Notes: generated by a model not told the origin, from the letters alone. A stretch of 64,000 nucleotides of DNA from Xiphydria camelus (GCA_963678675.1 OY783198.1:2051001-2115000), one strand, 5' to 3'; shown: positions 11,401 to 27,000, counted from the stretch's first letter. Numbers and translations: made by a program.

Positions 11401-14400
11401 CGTAAAACAGAAGCCCGAAGGCGCCGAAGGGAGAGTCGGAGTAAATTTTAATGCCAACCGCTCACTTCTTCCGCCCGGGGATGCCGCGGCCACTGTAACG
11501 GTAATGGAAGTTAACCGAAGTAGAGTGAACAGGAGCGGGAGGGAGAGGCCGAAGAACAGAAAGAGGATAAAAAATAAACGGGGGACGATTGCTCTTTTTA
11601 TACATACATATATAAATATTTACATACACGTTGAATTAAATTTATTAACTTTTCATTCATCGTTCGCTTCGTTCCGGTGGAAAATTGGAAGCCTCTCTCT
11701 CTCGCCGGACCGGCCGGACGCCGCACGCGTCCCGGTCGCGTCGGGAAATGTTCGCCCGAATTAATTTCATGCGCGCGGCTCTAGGTGCGCGCGAACGCTC
11801 GGCTTTATTACGGCTTACGAGAGCGGAAACCGCGGTTAATCGAATTATGACACGACGTGTGTCGAGCTCGGTATAAAGGAGGGTACGAGGAGGTGTAATG
11901 AAATTATACTCGGCCCACACGGAAATGACGCTCCTTTGCAATCGATACCGCCGTCAACGCAGAAGCGGACGAGCCGCGACCGCGTGCGTAAGGATGCGTG
12001 AAGGACCTTGTAAATAGGGTAGTTGGTCTCTCCTCATCCGCACCTCTTCGGTGGGTCTATTTTGAGGTGGAGCCGCAGTCCGCGATATATACGGCACGGT
12101 GAAAGGACGGGGGGATGAATATGTGCGGCGAAGAACGTGGTTGTGCCGCCCTCATAAAATATAACGATACTGATTTATTATCCGGGGTGGCGCCTCTGTA
12201 TATAAAGCTTTACGAGAATAATTAAGTATCGCGTTAGCGATTTTTTGAAAGCAATTTCATGAAGCTCCATTAAAGGAGAAATGTTGCGGCTCGGAAGGCG
12301 CGCGGGCGGGAAACATTTTATATCACTCCCCCGCGTAAAGGGCGCTTTATAATAAATCCCCCGTCATCCGATATTCGATTAAACGAAGGTTGGCTTTCTT
12401 CGTAATTCCCGCAGCTGAAAGTTAAAATTATGCGACTCGAACATCCAGGGGTCGCGGTCGAGGAGTTTTATTAATCGCTATCGGCTGGTATCACGCGCAC
12501 GGAGGATTTTCAAGGACGTTTCTTACCTTCCGGAGAGAGGGCCAGCATGCAGAAGGGTTCTCCCCGCACGACGACTTCCTGCATGACGATTCCGAAGCTG
12601 TAGACGTCGCCCGGCTGAGTGCCTTTCTTTCGCAGCCCCGAATGCCTCAGGAGCTCCGGCGCCGTCCAAAGGAGATCTGTTATAAGGAGAGAATTTCAAC
12701 CCCTTCGCGCCGTCTCTCTTTTCCGTCGGTTCCCCTTCTCTCCTCGCGAAGAGGAATTCGCGGCGACGAAAAAGCGCGCATAACTCGGCGCCATTACGAG
12801 ATTACGGCAAATACGACGTTCCAAGCTGGTTCATCGCGGATGAGAATCGAAACCCGTTATTTCGTGCGAACGGCGGAGAAGGAGCGCGCAATCGCACGTG
12901 CAAAGTCGTTCGCGCAACGGCGAACATTTGCCGCGCGGAACGAATCGATTCGGCGGTTGCGTTACGTGCAAATTGCTGGCGCGCGTGCGAGAGCGAACAA
13001 TATATTATCGTCGCATCCGCGATCGCTGCAACGTTGCCGCGACGTCTAATTTTCGTTAAAAGGAATGTCGTCTCACGCGAGACGCCGTGATCGCGTTTAA
13101 AGTCGTTATCGCGAGCACCAGTGACACCGCATGTGCACGTATGCCGCGAAGGGGCGCGAAAATGGAAGCTTGAAATGTTCAATTAGCTACATCCAGCCCC
13201 CTTCGTGCTCTCGGCTCGGTTGACGTCATTTCGGGAGAAATCCGAAACGACGCACCGAGGGAATTCAGCGAAAAAGAGAAGGCGACGTCGCACCCCCGTC
13301 AATTTCTCGCTTCTCGCGAGAGGACTTCGCGGACCGACCGAACACAGACGTCATTTAGCGACGCACAACGAAGGGTGACCCCTCACCTCGAGCAGTCTTG
13401 GCGGGTGGAACGACGTTTTGCGCCTCGTAGAACATCGGCAGACCGTAATCCGTCACCTTGAGCACCCAGCGGGCGTCGATGATGCAATTTCGCGAGGTGA
13501 GGTACCCGTGCACCCGGATGGGAGTTCCGTGAAGGTACTTCATCCCCTGTATAGAAACGGCGGAAGGGTGACTGCGAATTCGCGCCGGGCCGAGACGGTT
13601 TCGATTTTCGGGAACAAGCGATCGTTAGCGTCGGCTCACCCTCACGAGGTCGGTGAGGAGGGACAGCCTGAACGACCAGTCGAGTTTGATCTCGTCCTGC
13701 ACGAGGACGTCTTCCAAAGAGCCTCTCGAACAGTACTCGAAGACGAGGCAAGGTCTCGTCGGCTCGGTCAGGCATCCTATCAGAGGATTCAGGTTCTCGT
13801 GGCGCAGCCCGTGGATCTGGCGTGATTTGGGAAAGATTATCGGTATCGAGTGAAATGTTTTCGCGCGTCGAGAATCATTCTGACGTCTCGTGCGCTGGAT
13901 TTTTATGAAACACTGAAAAAAAAAAGTCAAGAAGAAAGATGACGCGTATCGCTTACCGTGACCAGCACATCCATGGCTTTACCCTTCAGCTCGAAGGTGC
14001 TCTGCGAGGGAAGCTCCTTTAATTGCACCAGGTCACCCTGAGACAAGAGAGAGGACCGCAATCGAATTACAAGGGACGAGGAGACGGGGACGCGGGGGTC
14101 GAGGCGTTTCTTCGGGGATCGATTTTGGAACTGATTTAATTATTGCTCTCCTTTTATTTTTTTCTCCCTCCCTCTTTCTCTCGCGGCGCTTCCATCACGT
14201 AACCAGGCACGTAGCATTGACCTGCGTTGCGACATCAGAGTCTTGCGACAGGTCCTGCTTCCGTGTCCGTAAACGCAACGAATAATTAATCTTCGGCCAG
14301 AACTACCGCAATTCTAACCGAGGAAGGAAATTATACTCCGGAGAGAGAGAGAGGAGAGAGACGTCGCCGCCATCCTGACTGTCGGGTTTATTAAACCAGC

Positions 14401-17400
14401 AGTTCGCGAGAGTCGATACGACGGCCCTATTCATCCGCCGTGTCGTCTAATTTAACGGTCCGGGCAACTTCCGCCCTCCCTCTGTCCGATATTGTTCTCA
14501 GAGATCGTCGAGGTTTTCTCGTGGACGAGAGAGAAAGAGAGAGAGAGAGAGGGGGGAGGAAGGACGAGACTCTACGCGGACTACGAGACTCGAGAAGCTC
14601 GCCAGTATCCAATTATGGCTCTACGACATACCCCGGCGTAGCGATGATAATGATCAGTTACGTTCGAAGATGTCTATAGCGTATCACGTGATATCGGCTC
14701 GTTCCGTGCCTCGAGACAGGGGCGCCGCGACGTCAAATCGACTTCCTCTCGCGGAACGGAGTCGACGATAATCCATTATGCATAGGGACGAATGTTGCGT
14801 CGAATCCCGTGCGTCTATGCGACGCGCCCCGTATAAGAATCCATTCGAATTTCTCATTCCTCCGACGGATTTAAATCATTACAACACGACGCGAATCTAA
14901 TCCACGCGGGATTCCCCTGTTTAACCGCCAATCGATGCAAATGCAACATAGATATACACGCCTGCGCAAAGAGCGGATGGTGTCGAAATAACGATGCGTT
15001 TCGCAATCCGGCTTCGTCCCTCTCGTTTTCGCGCGATAACGGGTAGGTATCAGCGCTCGCGCAAAAAGGCGCGATTATCGCGATGGAATAAATTCGCCAA
15101 ATGGTTCGAAAGCGATTACGCAACGCGCGCGAACGAGGTAGCGCGAATATAATTGCAATAAGCCGCACGTGCGTCGCTATCGACCTTACGCAAAGTGCAA
15201 TTGGGTTAAAGTTGCATTACGGTCGCGGTGCAGCAATGCTGCGGAAGGACAAGGGTTGCAAGGCGACGAGGTTTCATTTGCGTCGCTGTACGGAGCGTGG
15301 AAATATGAAGAGGAAGAGAGACTGGGTGACGCCAATTGCAGGGGTTGCATCCGTACAGGGGACCTCGAGGCAACGTCCAACTCTGTCGTTCTTTCCCGTG
15401 TCTCGTCCGTCCACCTCTGATTACGTGTCTCTCGGAACGTGTATCAAGAGAGAGGTACAGTGAAGTGGCATTTCGTTTATGAATTATCATTGAAAAGACT
15501 GCAACTGAGAGTTCCGCTGATTAGTCTTCGCCTTGGAATCAATCCTCGCGAAATACAGCAACTTTGGACCGACCGAAACGTCTCGCGAGAGCTTTACCGC
15601 GGAGGTGGATCGACCGGTCGTGAAATGACGGGAAACGAGAAGTGAGATTACGGTTACAGCTTCGTATCGGGACTTAACGAGACTCCATTGTGAGGGCGAC
15701 CCTCCGAAGCTGCGGGTTTCGTGGAAGTCTAGGAAAAATCTCCTTCGACAACGGCACAATGGACTGTAGATGCCTCTCGAAATTCTCGAGGAATAATCTC
15801 GCCGAGGAGATGCGCGAATTTTTCCGCGACGACACAGATTTCACAAGATTCGATGCGCGACGCAATGAGAGTTTTAGTTATTCATCTCCCTCTCCCCGTC
15901 GACCGTCCCAATCTCCTTTTCTGCTTGCGACAGGGAATCGTCCCTCGAAATTGCATCATCCACGGCGACACGCTCAGGACTATTACGGAATGCGTTTCCG
16001 TTCTTCTTCGATCGCTCCTTTTCTCGCGCTTTTCTCCACTGATACTATACCGTCGAAAATTCTCACGTCTCCTCGTGCGCGTCTCGCTCACACGCGGTAC
16101 ACTGGGAAAAATAACCTGGTCAATTTAATCAAAATTCTGGAGACCATAACCGAATCGTTTGGTGAAATATGGATCCCCCATCTGTTAGGTTTGACTGACC
16201 ATTTCCTGGTTAGAATAATTAGATAATATGTAGTTAGAATTACTGAACGTGTCGTTAGAGAATACCTAATTGAATATTTGGTTCGATTTACTAGTATTTT
16301 GATCAGAATAAGTAAACTCGTTTAGGGTGTGTCTTTCGGCACTGTTGGAAGTTGGCAAAATGACTCAAATTAGTAGGCTCCTAATATCTCTAACCCTGTT
16401 TACTTTTATCCGCTAAAATAAAATTTAATTAGTCCTAACAAATTATTTAGCTACATGCCGTGACCGTGTATTTTTTTTATTTAATAGTCTAAAAACGTAT
16501 GATCCAATTTAGAATATCGCAAGCGATATGCATGACATTAAAATATGTTAATCATTGAGGGTCGAATACCGATTGAGCGATTTTCATCCCATGAGCTATT
16601 TTCAAAATTCCCTGAATTCATTTCAACCAGATTATTTTTCTCAGTGTACCCATACATTCGCGCACGCTCTCGAGTCGCACGACGAAATACTCTCCGCTGC
16701 TTGAAATGCGTAGCAAGGTGTGCATACGCGTATCAGTAGGCGCCACCCTGTCGCGTGCCGATCCTTCTTTCGCAACCGTTTCCCCGTGTGGTTACGAGTT
16801 TCCCGCGTATATTTCTCGGATACCGCGCGGATATATACGTACGGCGCGTGGGAGAGAGAGAGAAAAAAAAGATACGAATACCGCGGGAGAGCGAGGTTTC
16901 TTAAAGAAATTGCCATGGACTCGGCACACGTGACTCGGGTGGATATCGCGCGCGTGCGGCGCGAGGTTCCTCAGTCCGGTCGGCATTCGCGGAGGACGCT
17001 CCGTACACGTGCCGCTTTGTCACGTGCCGCGTGCCCCCGGCCGATCGGCTACAAACATAATAGCGCGGCCAGGTATTGAGAGAGAGGCGGATATTAAATT
17101 CCCGGAGTTCCGGTAAGTAGGCAACGAGCGCTGTAAAATCGGGCTGGCCCGGACCTCGACCTTCGACGGTGGGATTTTTTTCTCTGGAGTGACGTGTGCC
17201 CTTCCCGGTGAAGGGGAGCGGGACGACGGGATGAAAAGTTTCCTTTCAGTGATACGCAACGGGCAGTCGCAAGGGCGCGCTCCACTTCAAAGGGTGTTCA
17301 TGTGGCGAGATTCGAGAGATCACTTTCGCATCGCGTAATTAACATTGGTCGGGCGTATTTACATTCGGAAAAGTGTGCCTCGACGGGACCGACGAAATTT

Positions 17401-20400
17401 TGTCGACGCGTACGGACACTGAAAGGGGCTTTCGTTGCTCCGTTTTTTTTTTTTTTTTTTTGGTAAAATTCATTGACGAACCGAGGGGATATTTACGAAT
17501 TAATTTCAACCTCATCGTCTCCACGAACGTCGCGCAGCGCCGTTGGCGCTTCTTCGTGACGCGACGGTATCCGGCGAGGTCGCGGCAGGTGCCGGATATC
17601 ATCGGGAAGGATCCGGACGGCAGACATCCGGCTTAGCCTGTAATCTTCCCGATAAACGAGCATAACCTCGCCCTCGGTCCATTTTCTCCCTCGCCGCTAT
17701 AGCGAGTCGGGCAGCGGTGGCTAACACAGAGGCGTGGCGAACAGTTTATGGAGCGAATGACAGTAAAGCGGAATGTTACGACATCTTCGGATGGAGTCTC
17801 AACGAGGCTACAGCGTCGACATCTACATTTGCTTAGCGCGTCTAATAGCCGTTATCCAGCATCCGACGGCAGATTTCATCCCCGTTCGAGTCGCGGCCCC
17901 CCTTTGCCCCCTTCGTCCTCCTCGTTCTGTCGTTCTTCCTCTTCAAATTTCCCTCCTCCTCCCACCCTCTCACACGTGCGTTTAACAATCCCCGACGATC
18001 AAACCGCACGGAAATAAGCATCGTTACCGGATATTGCGAGCTGTCCGCGCCGTCGACGACAACCCGGAGGTCCTCCCTCGCGTTGCTCGGCTTTCCGGCA
18101 AGCGAGGGAACGCGCGCGCCTTCTATTCGAGGCGTAACGAGGGGTGAAACAATGAATAATCAGTGGACACCATCCCCGGAAAAATTCAGACGACCCTCGA
18201 TCTACGAGAATTCTCAATCGACGTCGCGTACTCACGTTGTACCTGGCGCGAGGATCCTTCGAAATCGTGTGCCGAGCGAGACTGCCGGTGCTCGCCTGAA
18301 GGTGCGGCCTGAGCGAACCGACGCTACCCTGAAGAAGATCCGGTTTGTCGACCTCGGGCCCGCCGAACTCTTGGAGCTGCTGCAGCCAGCAGCAGAGCAT
18401 CGCCTCGATCCCCTCGTCGACCTGGAAAGCACCGAGCGGCGAACGTGCCGCGGAAATTCTCCCGGGTAAGGGGCAAGAGAGAGGGCGCGAGTTGAATCGC
18501 TCGACGTGATCGCGCGACATGCGGGCGAGAATCTCGAAGCGGGCGAGACAACGTCCCGGCGCGCAACGCCGAGTGAAAAAGCGGAGAAGGGTCCCGGGAA
18601 AACAATAGAGACGCTACGAACGACCGCGACGACATCGACTCACCCTCCTCGTATCGGGCACCTGGGGGAATACGAAGTCTGAGGCGGTCAGGATGATCTT
18701 GTAGGGCCCCTTAGACATCCTCTTCTTCAACAGGTGCCGCCTGCAATTCAGGTCACCTCGCTACAGACGACGATTCGACGCGCGAGCGGAGTCGAAAATT
18801 CGTCGCGTTAATTCGTTATTACCGGACGAGCGCCGCGGTGACCAGGGCGATCAGGGCGAAGAGGAGGGAGCCCAGAATGATGGCTACGATATGTGCTGTC
18901 CGAAAAGGCATCGGTTCGTCTGTCCGGCAGTGAAATGCGTGCGGCGAGACAGAGGGAGAACACAGTTGAGTGTCAACCGTTTGTCGTAAAATCAAAATAA
19001 AATTGCAATCGCATTCCACTCTTCTTTATTAACGGCGGAAACGAAATCGCAAATAAAACGTGAACGTCCAACGCAATTCGGGCGAATGATAAAAATGCGA
19101 GCAGAGCCACGAGATATTTCGTCGCGTCGCTCCCCTACGAATTTCTATTCCCTCACCCGAGCAGTCGTTCTCCTCGTCGCAGAGGGAATCGAAGCTCTCC
19201 TCGACCGTCAGTACGTTATCGTCCAACTCGTGCACCAACAGCTGCTCTTCCGTTTCGAGTACCGTCAAGACGGGCTTCCAGTCGTCTTTCCGCCAGTCCA
19301 GCAGAGTGTAAATGTATATCTTGTTATTGTAGGAGTTGACGCTGCTATTGTCGCGAGTGAGGACGTCGAGGCATTCGCCGAGGTGGTTCACCGTCGAGGA
19401 CTCCGGGTAGTTCTCCGTGCCGTTGTATATCCTTTGCACGTTGTACCTGTAATTCCCCGGCGTTAGAAGGGGTTCGTTGGCGCGGCTCGTTACACTCCCA
19501 CTTCGGTGCCTCGTCCCTTTCCGCTCTTTCTTCGTCTCGCGGGGAAACGAGGGGAGGGGAGGGGAGCGAAGCGCGCGCGCGAGATCGCGATATACTACAG
19601 GGAAGCGCGGGTAATAATGCGGGGAAGACAGGGAAATATCGCAGAGAAGGTAGGGTATCTCGACTGCGTGATGGTCCGTCCTGCGAGAATTCTCTTTCGT
19701 TGGTATAAAAATGCACGCATTTTTTCGTCGCGCTGTACCTCCTACGGGAATATATGCGAGTGGATATCTGGCGGGGTAGGTTAGGTTAGGTTAGGTCAGG
19801 CCGCTGCTACTGGCATTTTCCGAGTGCAATGGAGCGAGTAATGCGAAAAGTGCAGGACGTGATAATATTGCGATGGTAATACAAAGATGTGTGGCATAAT
19901 TTTATTAATCACGCCTGTAGCCAAAGACGAGACGCGGTAGTCTTCCAAACACTCGCAATAGTAGGCTAGGCTAGAGTCGCCTCAACCGCCTGCCGGTCTA
20001 ACTGTACCCTGCCATTACTACTGCCGCCGTCCGGCTACTGCTCTCGCTTACCACGTTTCCGCCGTACTACGCGCCAAATCCCGCAGGACGTAAAGAAGGA
20101 TTAGCCGATAACACGCTACATTTAGGCAGGCGGTGACCAATTACAAACTCAATCCTGCTGGATTTAGCGAGCCGCGGAAACGCAGTAATTGAACGGCGAA
20201 GTAAGAATCGGCGTGATCGACGTAGCGATGTAAATATATGCGGGTAAAAGTAATAAAAGACTGTATGTAAATAGCAGGTGGGTCAAGTGTCGAATATCCG
20301 CGGATATATAATGGCATTGTTACGCGCGATTGGAAGAGGCTTTTTTTTGCAAGCGGTAGAGGGAAAACAAAGGGGTCCCTAACTGAATCGTCGGGAAATT

Positions 20401-23400
20401 TAATTCCGCGGACTGATAGGATAAAAGAGAGACGAATGAGGGAGGAGGAGAAAGAGAAGACGGGTGGGATAATTTTTAAAGGCGTCGTAGTTTGCCGTCT
20501 CACTCCCGATTCCGAGCCACGGACAAATTTATAGAACTCATTTCTCGCTTCGAAACTCCGCGGCTTTTACGTGCTCCCTGCAATTCCATTTCAGAGATCG
20601 ATCGCGGAGAAAGCGAACGGGGACGGCGGACGTTTCGCCGCGCGCTCGGGAGATCGGTTCTCCCGCAGGACGCGACGAATAAATTCGAGCGAAAGTTATA
20701 ACGCGATCATTATTACTTTTCGCCGGTTTTCCGAGAATTTTCCTCTTCTCCTCCCGCATCGACTCGTCCTCGAATATTTAATCGCGGTTTTTACTTCGAA
20801 ATGCGATCGCGGCTTCGTGGGAACCGAGTCGCTATCACGGATATGGATATTTCAGTTCTAAAAATATCGCTCACCTCTGATCGAAGGGAACCAACGCCAG
20901 CAGATTTTCCAGCGTAGATCGGCCGAGTTCCTCCGACGGTGCGAACCTCTTCGCGCCCCTCCTCCCCCGCCCCAAATTCGCGCCGCTACGGGCGCGCGGA
21001 GGCTCCGCCGTGGAGGCATTGGAAGACAACGAACCGGTGGACGAGACCGTCGAGAAAGGGACGATCGGTTGTTCCGGGGGTAGAAAAAAATCGGGTTCCT
21101 TGGGGTGGACCACGATAATCGACGAGGAGGGTACGTGGCTCTCTCGTATCGCGTCCAACTCCTGGAGTACTCGACTGGAGAAGTCAGCGTCGAGGGGCAG
21201 GCAGAGTATCACGGCTGAAAAAAAAGGGTTCTTTCGAATAATAAAAAGAGAAGGAGGGGATCGCATCACGCTCGAGTAATATGTCGCCTTCTGGATGATC
21301 CTCGAGAGCCCTCCCTCTCCCCCCCCCTCTTCCCCTTGTTCCGCTCCGCCCTCACCCCTAACCAGAAATTCCTCCCGCTTCCATTTAAGCGAAGAGTCAA
21401 CGACCGACCTGCGCTATTTGTTTACGAGCCTTTCCTTCGCGAGAGGGTACTTTGTATCCCCGCTTCGAGCAGCCTCGAGATGGGACACGGTCGCCGACGC
21501 GCGGAGGGTGGTAAACTCCGGAAAAGTAGACGTCCGCGCGCGTCCCCGAGCGAGTTTCACTCCGAAAAACCAGCTCCGAGACCCGATCGACTCCCCTTGT
21601 CAACTTTCCGTCCGGTGGCGGTTTCGCGGGTTCGTTTCCTCCGGGACGGACGGATTCTTTGTCCGCGCCTGGAAGTTACTCACGTCGAGTGTCCCGGGAG
21701 GAGCGCGAAAATGGATCGTGGAGTATTCCGGCTATTTTCTCGCTCGGGGGGTGGCCCTCTTTCTCTTCTCCGCCGCGATCTCGGTACAACGACGGAGGAA
21801 AGTCTCGCGCGCGGATGATGTCGACCGAGCATCGCCGGCGTCTACACACATTTAGGGGAGTTATTCCCCGAGAATTCGGTGAAATACGATTCGTGGAATC
21901 TAGCGCGATACATTTCTTCCTCCGAAAAATCGCGCGCGCATCCCGCCCATCTCCGCGAACTCGCGCGGCTACGTTTCTCGAAATGTAGCCGGATAAGAGT
22001 TACGCGACCAGAAACGTCGAAACCCGAAGCTTAAAATTCACCTCGTTTCCCCGAGACCCGCCGAGCGTTAAATCCCCACGACAAAGTAGCTCGACCCCCG
22101 AACTTTGATCCTTAAACGCCAGCGTCTCGCACTCGGATTGCCCCGGAGATTAAATTACGCGAATACCCGTGTACGCGTAGGGCCCCGGAGGAACGCCACG
22201 GCGCTTGGTTAGCGAGCGAGCATAATATAATAGGGAGTAAGTTTGTTCGCGCGCCCGCCCGTATATGTGCCACCTGTCGCGACGAGGGATCTCGCGCGAG
22301 GGCCTCGGGGAGTCGTGATGGATCTGGTTTAAGGGATGGTGCGAGGGGGTGGCGTCCACGTGACGCACCACGATACCGATGCTACGCCCTTGTCGCGATA
22401 CTTTTCTCCTCGAAAATCTCACGCCCCGCTTACATTGAATTGGAAGACATTTTCGATCCGAGCTGATTGTATTATACTTTATATCGACGATGCGCGTAGA
22501 GAGAAAGAATTAGGCGGGTCTACTGACAATTACTTGCCGGGTCGCGAGTGATAATTGATTTGCATCAATGACATTTTTAAATAGGTACATTAATTTGATA
22601 TCTCTCATCCTTACAATCGTGAGGAATAGTATGTGATAGCAAGGAAGAAATATCTGATCGACACGAGAAAAGATCTGATCGATGTCAATAAAATAATTAC
22701 CTTTTTGATCGTGCAAGCAATTTTTAGTAGATCCAACTAATTCTTATTCTCCGCCTGTCGGCAAAGAACGATACAACTCGCACGTCGAGCTTCGACTCTC
22801 AGTCGCCGTCGTATCGCGCCGGTAGATCGCGTGGGAAATTAACCGAATACGTCGCAAATGTGGAGCACGCCACACGGCCGTCAAAGCCGTGCGCAATACC
22901 TAGCCGGAAACCGGGTTCGCGTGCGCGTTCACCCACCTCGACAGGGTATGGCGTGCAGGGGTCTCAGCGAGCCGTGGATCTGCTTGGGGGTAGGACGAGA
23001 GGGTAGCACCGTGTGATGCCTCGGCACGATTCCAATACTCCGCAGAGCGCCGACCACGGCTCTATCCAAACTCGACCACAGTTCGTGATCTGCAACAACA
23101 AACTCAATTTACGTGAAACTGGTCGGACGGCCGATTCCCGCGAGGGGGGCTGCGCGCGCGAATTGCTGCGACGAGAAGGGCGGAGAGCGCCGCTCAACTT
23201 TCCGCTGTCGATGCGTCGCGATGCGACTGTCCGACGATTGTTCGGCGTATCGGCGTCGATCTCTCGGTATAGCTTTCGGAGGTTCGACGCGTCGCGCGAC
23301 GCAGTTTTCCGCTTCCAATGAGGAACTTGCATGCTTTTTTTTATTGGCTTAAAAAATAGAGTAAAAAATTACAATTTCTCAACGGTATATAAACTTATGG

Positions 23401-23995
23401 TGTTTTGACACGTCGGATACCTTCACAGATTTGAGTTAAAAGTGTAGCGCTCTTGAAAGAGCCGCGCAAACAGCGAGAAGCAATGTGTGACGTCACGCAA
23501 CAGTAAAAGCGCTATCGGCCAATAATACTGCGTTCTAGGGCGGGGCGTAGTTAGGAGCACTCGACAGTCATTGGTTAAAATTGAGATTTATAGCCAATGA
23601 TCATCGAATGTGTGACGTCACGCAACAGTAAAAGCGTCTAGGCCAATCATACTGCGTTCCGGGTCGGGGCGTGGTTTAGGCGTTTGAGGCACGATTAATT
23701 AATTCTTTTTCTCCAATATAGTTACATGTTATTTTAAAAAATACAGTGCTCCCTAGTTTTTATAACACGATAGCTTCATTCAGTAAAATTTTCAAGAAAA
23801 AAAAAAATTTCATGCAAGTTCCTCATTGGCTTCGCCGCGCGCGCTTTCGTCCGGATGACCGCAACTCTCGGAGCTACCTACGCGCACCCCGGCGACGCAA
23901 TTGCTTCGCGATTGTTTGCGTATCACCGACTCGTCCGGGTAGCGCGTAGTGCGGAGCCAATTATCTCGCGAAGCGACGTATAGCGAAGTCCCACC

Positions 23996-24086
<91 letters not shown>

Positions 24087-27000
24087 TACTTTTATTTGTA
24101 CTTGTACTTTTTTACTTTTTCGCTGCGTGAGACGGATTTACAGTCCTTTCAATTTTTCTCCTTGCTAATTCCATTACCTTCATATTAGTTACGTTGCTTA
24201 TTCTATCTTTTGTGCTGCTCTCGTTAATTGCATTACTTATATTACTCATGTTAATACTTGTGCTCGTAGGGGACTCAAAGCTCTTTTATTTACTTTTGTT
24301 ATTCATATGTATTAGGTACTTATGTTGCTTATGCTACTCTTGGTGCTCTTAGCGAACCCTGATCCCAGAGCCGATAAGATGCTTCGTCTGTCTGTTTCTC
24401 TCTCTCTCCCTCTTTCTCTTTCAGCGGGTAACTCCGAGAATTCGCGGAAGCAGCGACTGCGGAACTTGCGGAGCGCCTTGAAAAGCAATCGCGCAAGTTC
24501 CGCAACGGTGGAACCCGATCGGTGAACGACGGTGTACCTATGTCGATTCGCAGAACATGGACTAATTGCTGGCACCGCGAGGAGCGCCACGGGGGAGGCT
24601 TTCAATTTCAAGTTCGGAGCGCACAGTTACGAGCTCGGGTCATGTGGCACTATTCGATTCGAATTCGATAAATCGTACTCGTTCATCGTTCTCTACGAAT
24701 ATCTTCTCTGTATTAATGTGAAATTGGAAGGTACATCGAAATGTGACCTGCGAAAAAGATTGCTTCATCGACCGAGGTCAAAAGTTCAAAATTTATAACG
24801 AGATGATCGCGATTAATTTTATTTCAATTTCTTCCTCTCATCGCGCGCGAGTATCGACGAGCTCGAGCATAATTTTCGATTATAACGAGAAAATGAGAAG
24901 ATCGCTCGACGGTGATTTCGAAGGTTCGAGGAAGGACGAGGAATACACGAGACAAGAGGGAGGACGGAGTATCGATATCTGGGCGAGCGAGAGGCCGTGT
25001 CTAAAATTCGAATTAGCCCATCGAAAATTTAAGATGATAATTAAGATAAGTGTATCTCTTAAGGAGGGAACCGTCGATCAACTTCCTCTCCGTTTCGTCG
25101 TCCGGCGAGGCTATTGTGTGATAATAGAATAGTCTCGTTAATAAAAATTAACTCGTGGAACGCGGATCCGCGGAATAAAAAATAATCGAGCAGGTCGTAT
25201 CCACCCTTAACGCGACAGGGTATATCGACGAGGCGAGGGAAGTCGGAAGAAGAAAAATTGGGCGGGACGAGAAGGAATCGACTCCGGATTTAACATCGAG
25301 GATTTCGGTATGTGCGACGTTTTCGCACGACCGAGCTATCACCTAACGCGTACCGAACCGTGTTCCGCATGCGTTGCGCGGAGAAAGCACTCCAGGATCG
25401 AGCGGGATTTTTCGAGAGGGAGATGAGCGAGGAAGGCGGCGGAGGAGAAGGAGACGTTTTCCCGTACAGCCGCGCGTGACATTTCAGCGTTCCGTGCGAC
25501 ACTGGATTATCGGCTAAGAAAGAGGTCGAAAGAGCGATGCTCGCTGCAGAGGAGGATTGGCGACTCGTACAAATATTACATCTATGCGCGTGATATACCG
25601 AGACGGAAATGGCGTTCTCTCCTCCCGCTCCTCACCCCTCGGACGAGCCGTCAAAGCCGTGAAATGAGAAAACGAGAGAAATTACCGGATGGAAGGGAAT
25701 CTCTGTCGCTCCTTTCGGTTTTTCTCGAGATAGCTCGCGCAGATTCGCGAGACTTTGCCGCCGCGAGCATTACAAGCCGGTTAAATGCTGAAGGAATAAA
25801 GAGGAACCAAGAGAAGGTACGTTCTACTTTACTAGATTTTTGTTTTGACAGCTATAACGCAAGCAATTATAACATCAGTTTCAGTGAATCATCGGTGAAA
25901 ACTTTTTCCAATCAAAATAGCGCGCATTTCGGAGCCGACATTTCGCGGTGCGGTCAAGTTTCATGTAACGAAGCGAACGCAAAAATTTCGACCGAGATTT
26001 AGCGAGGCTCTACTTTTTCCCACCAATTCGGGGAAAACGCGAATTGGATCTGATTTTTTTATCACGCCACTCTTCGGCTACTCCGGCGAGGACAGAGAGG
26101 ACACGGACCGAAGGGATTTCCGCGGGACGCGTTTCGGCTTCATTATTCAACAACCCCAATTACGCGACGCGCCGCGCGACCCGTCGTTGCGGGGTGAAGC
26201 GAAAGCGTGATTTTCCGAAAGGTCTCGGCTTCTTTCCGCCCGTCCACTCGGTGATCTCGGCTATTCGATGTCCCTCGGTGTGAGCGAAAGAGATGGGAAA
26301 GGGAGAGATAGAAAGAGAGAGAGAAAGAGGAGCCGGAGGAGAGGAAGGATTAACGAGGAGGACAGAGGTTCCGCGTATCGCCGGGGGAAATGATCAGGGT
26401 TCGGTTTCACTACCCACTTAGGGTTCCGAGTCGTTACACTGGTCGCTAGTTTGCCTCGAGGAGAAAGGGTTGCCGGGGAACGAGCGGGGGTGGTAGCGCT
26501 AGACAAATGGCTCCGCGTCCACCCAGTTGTTACGTGTAATTAACAACGTATATATCTCCTTACCGGTGTGTCTTGCGGCTGGTATCTTCCTCCCCCTTTG
26601 ACTCTGCTGCTCGCTCGCCCCTCCTCCCGGTTAAATTAAAAGGAACGAAGCCTCTCGTTATAGCCGAATTAATATGATTACGGAAGGGAGATAAAGGGGA
26701 AGGACACTAAAAATAAGAATTCTATAATTTTCAGAGACTCGGTTGGCAATTTTTCATAGAACGACCCTTTAAGCATTTGGATATAACGGGAGATTTCAAC
26801 TTTATTCGCAATATTATTATTATACCTCTCGGAAATGCGCGCCCGCAGGCGAATGAGTCGGAACTCGACCCTTAAATTTTCACGGCTGTCGAACGGAAGT
26901 GAACGCACGAGCGGATTTGGGAATTCTCGTGGGACGAGTGTGATTTTGATTTCTATATATATACGGAATTTTACATACAGGTCGATTCTGGAATGAGAGG

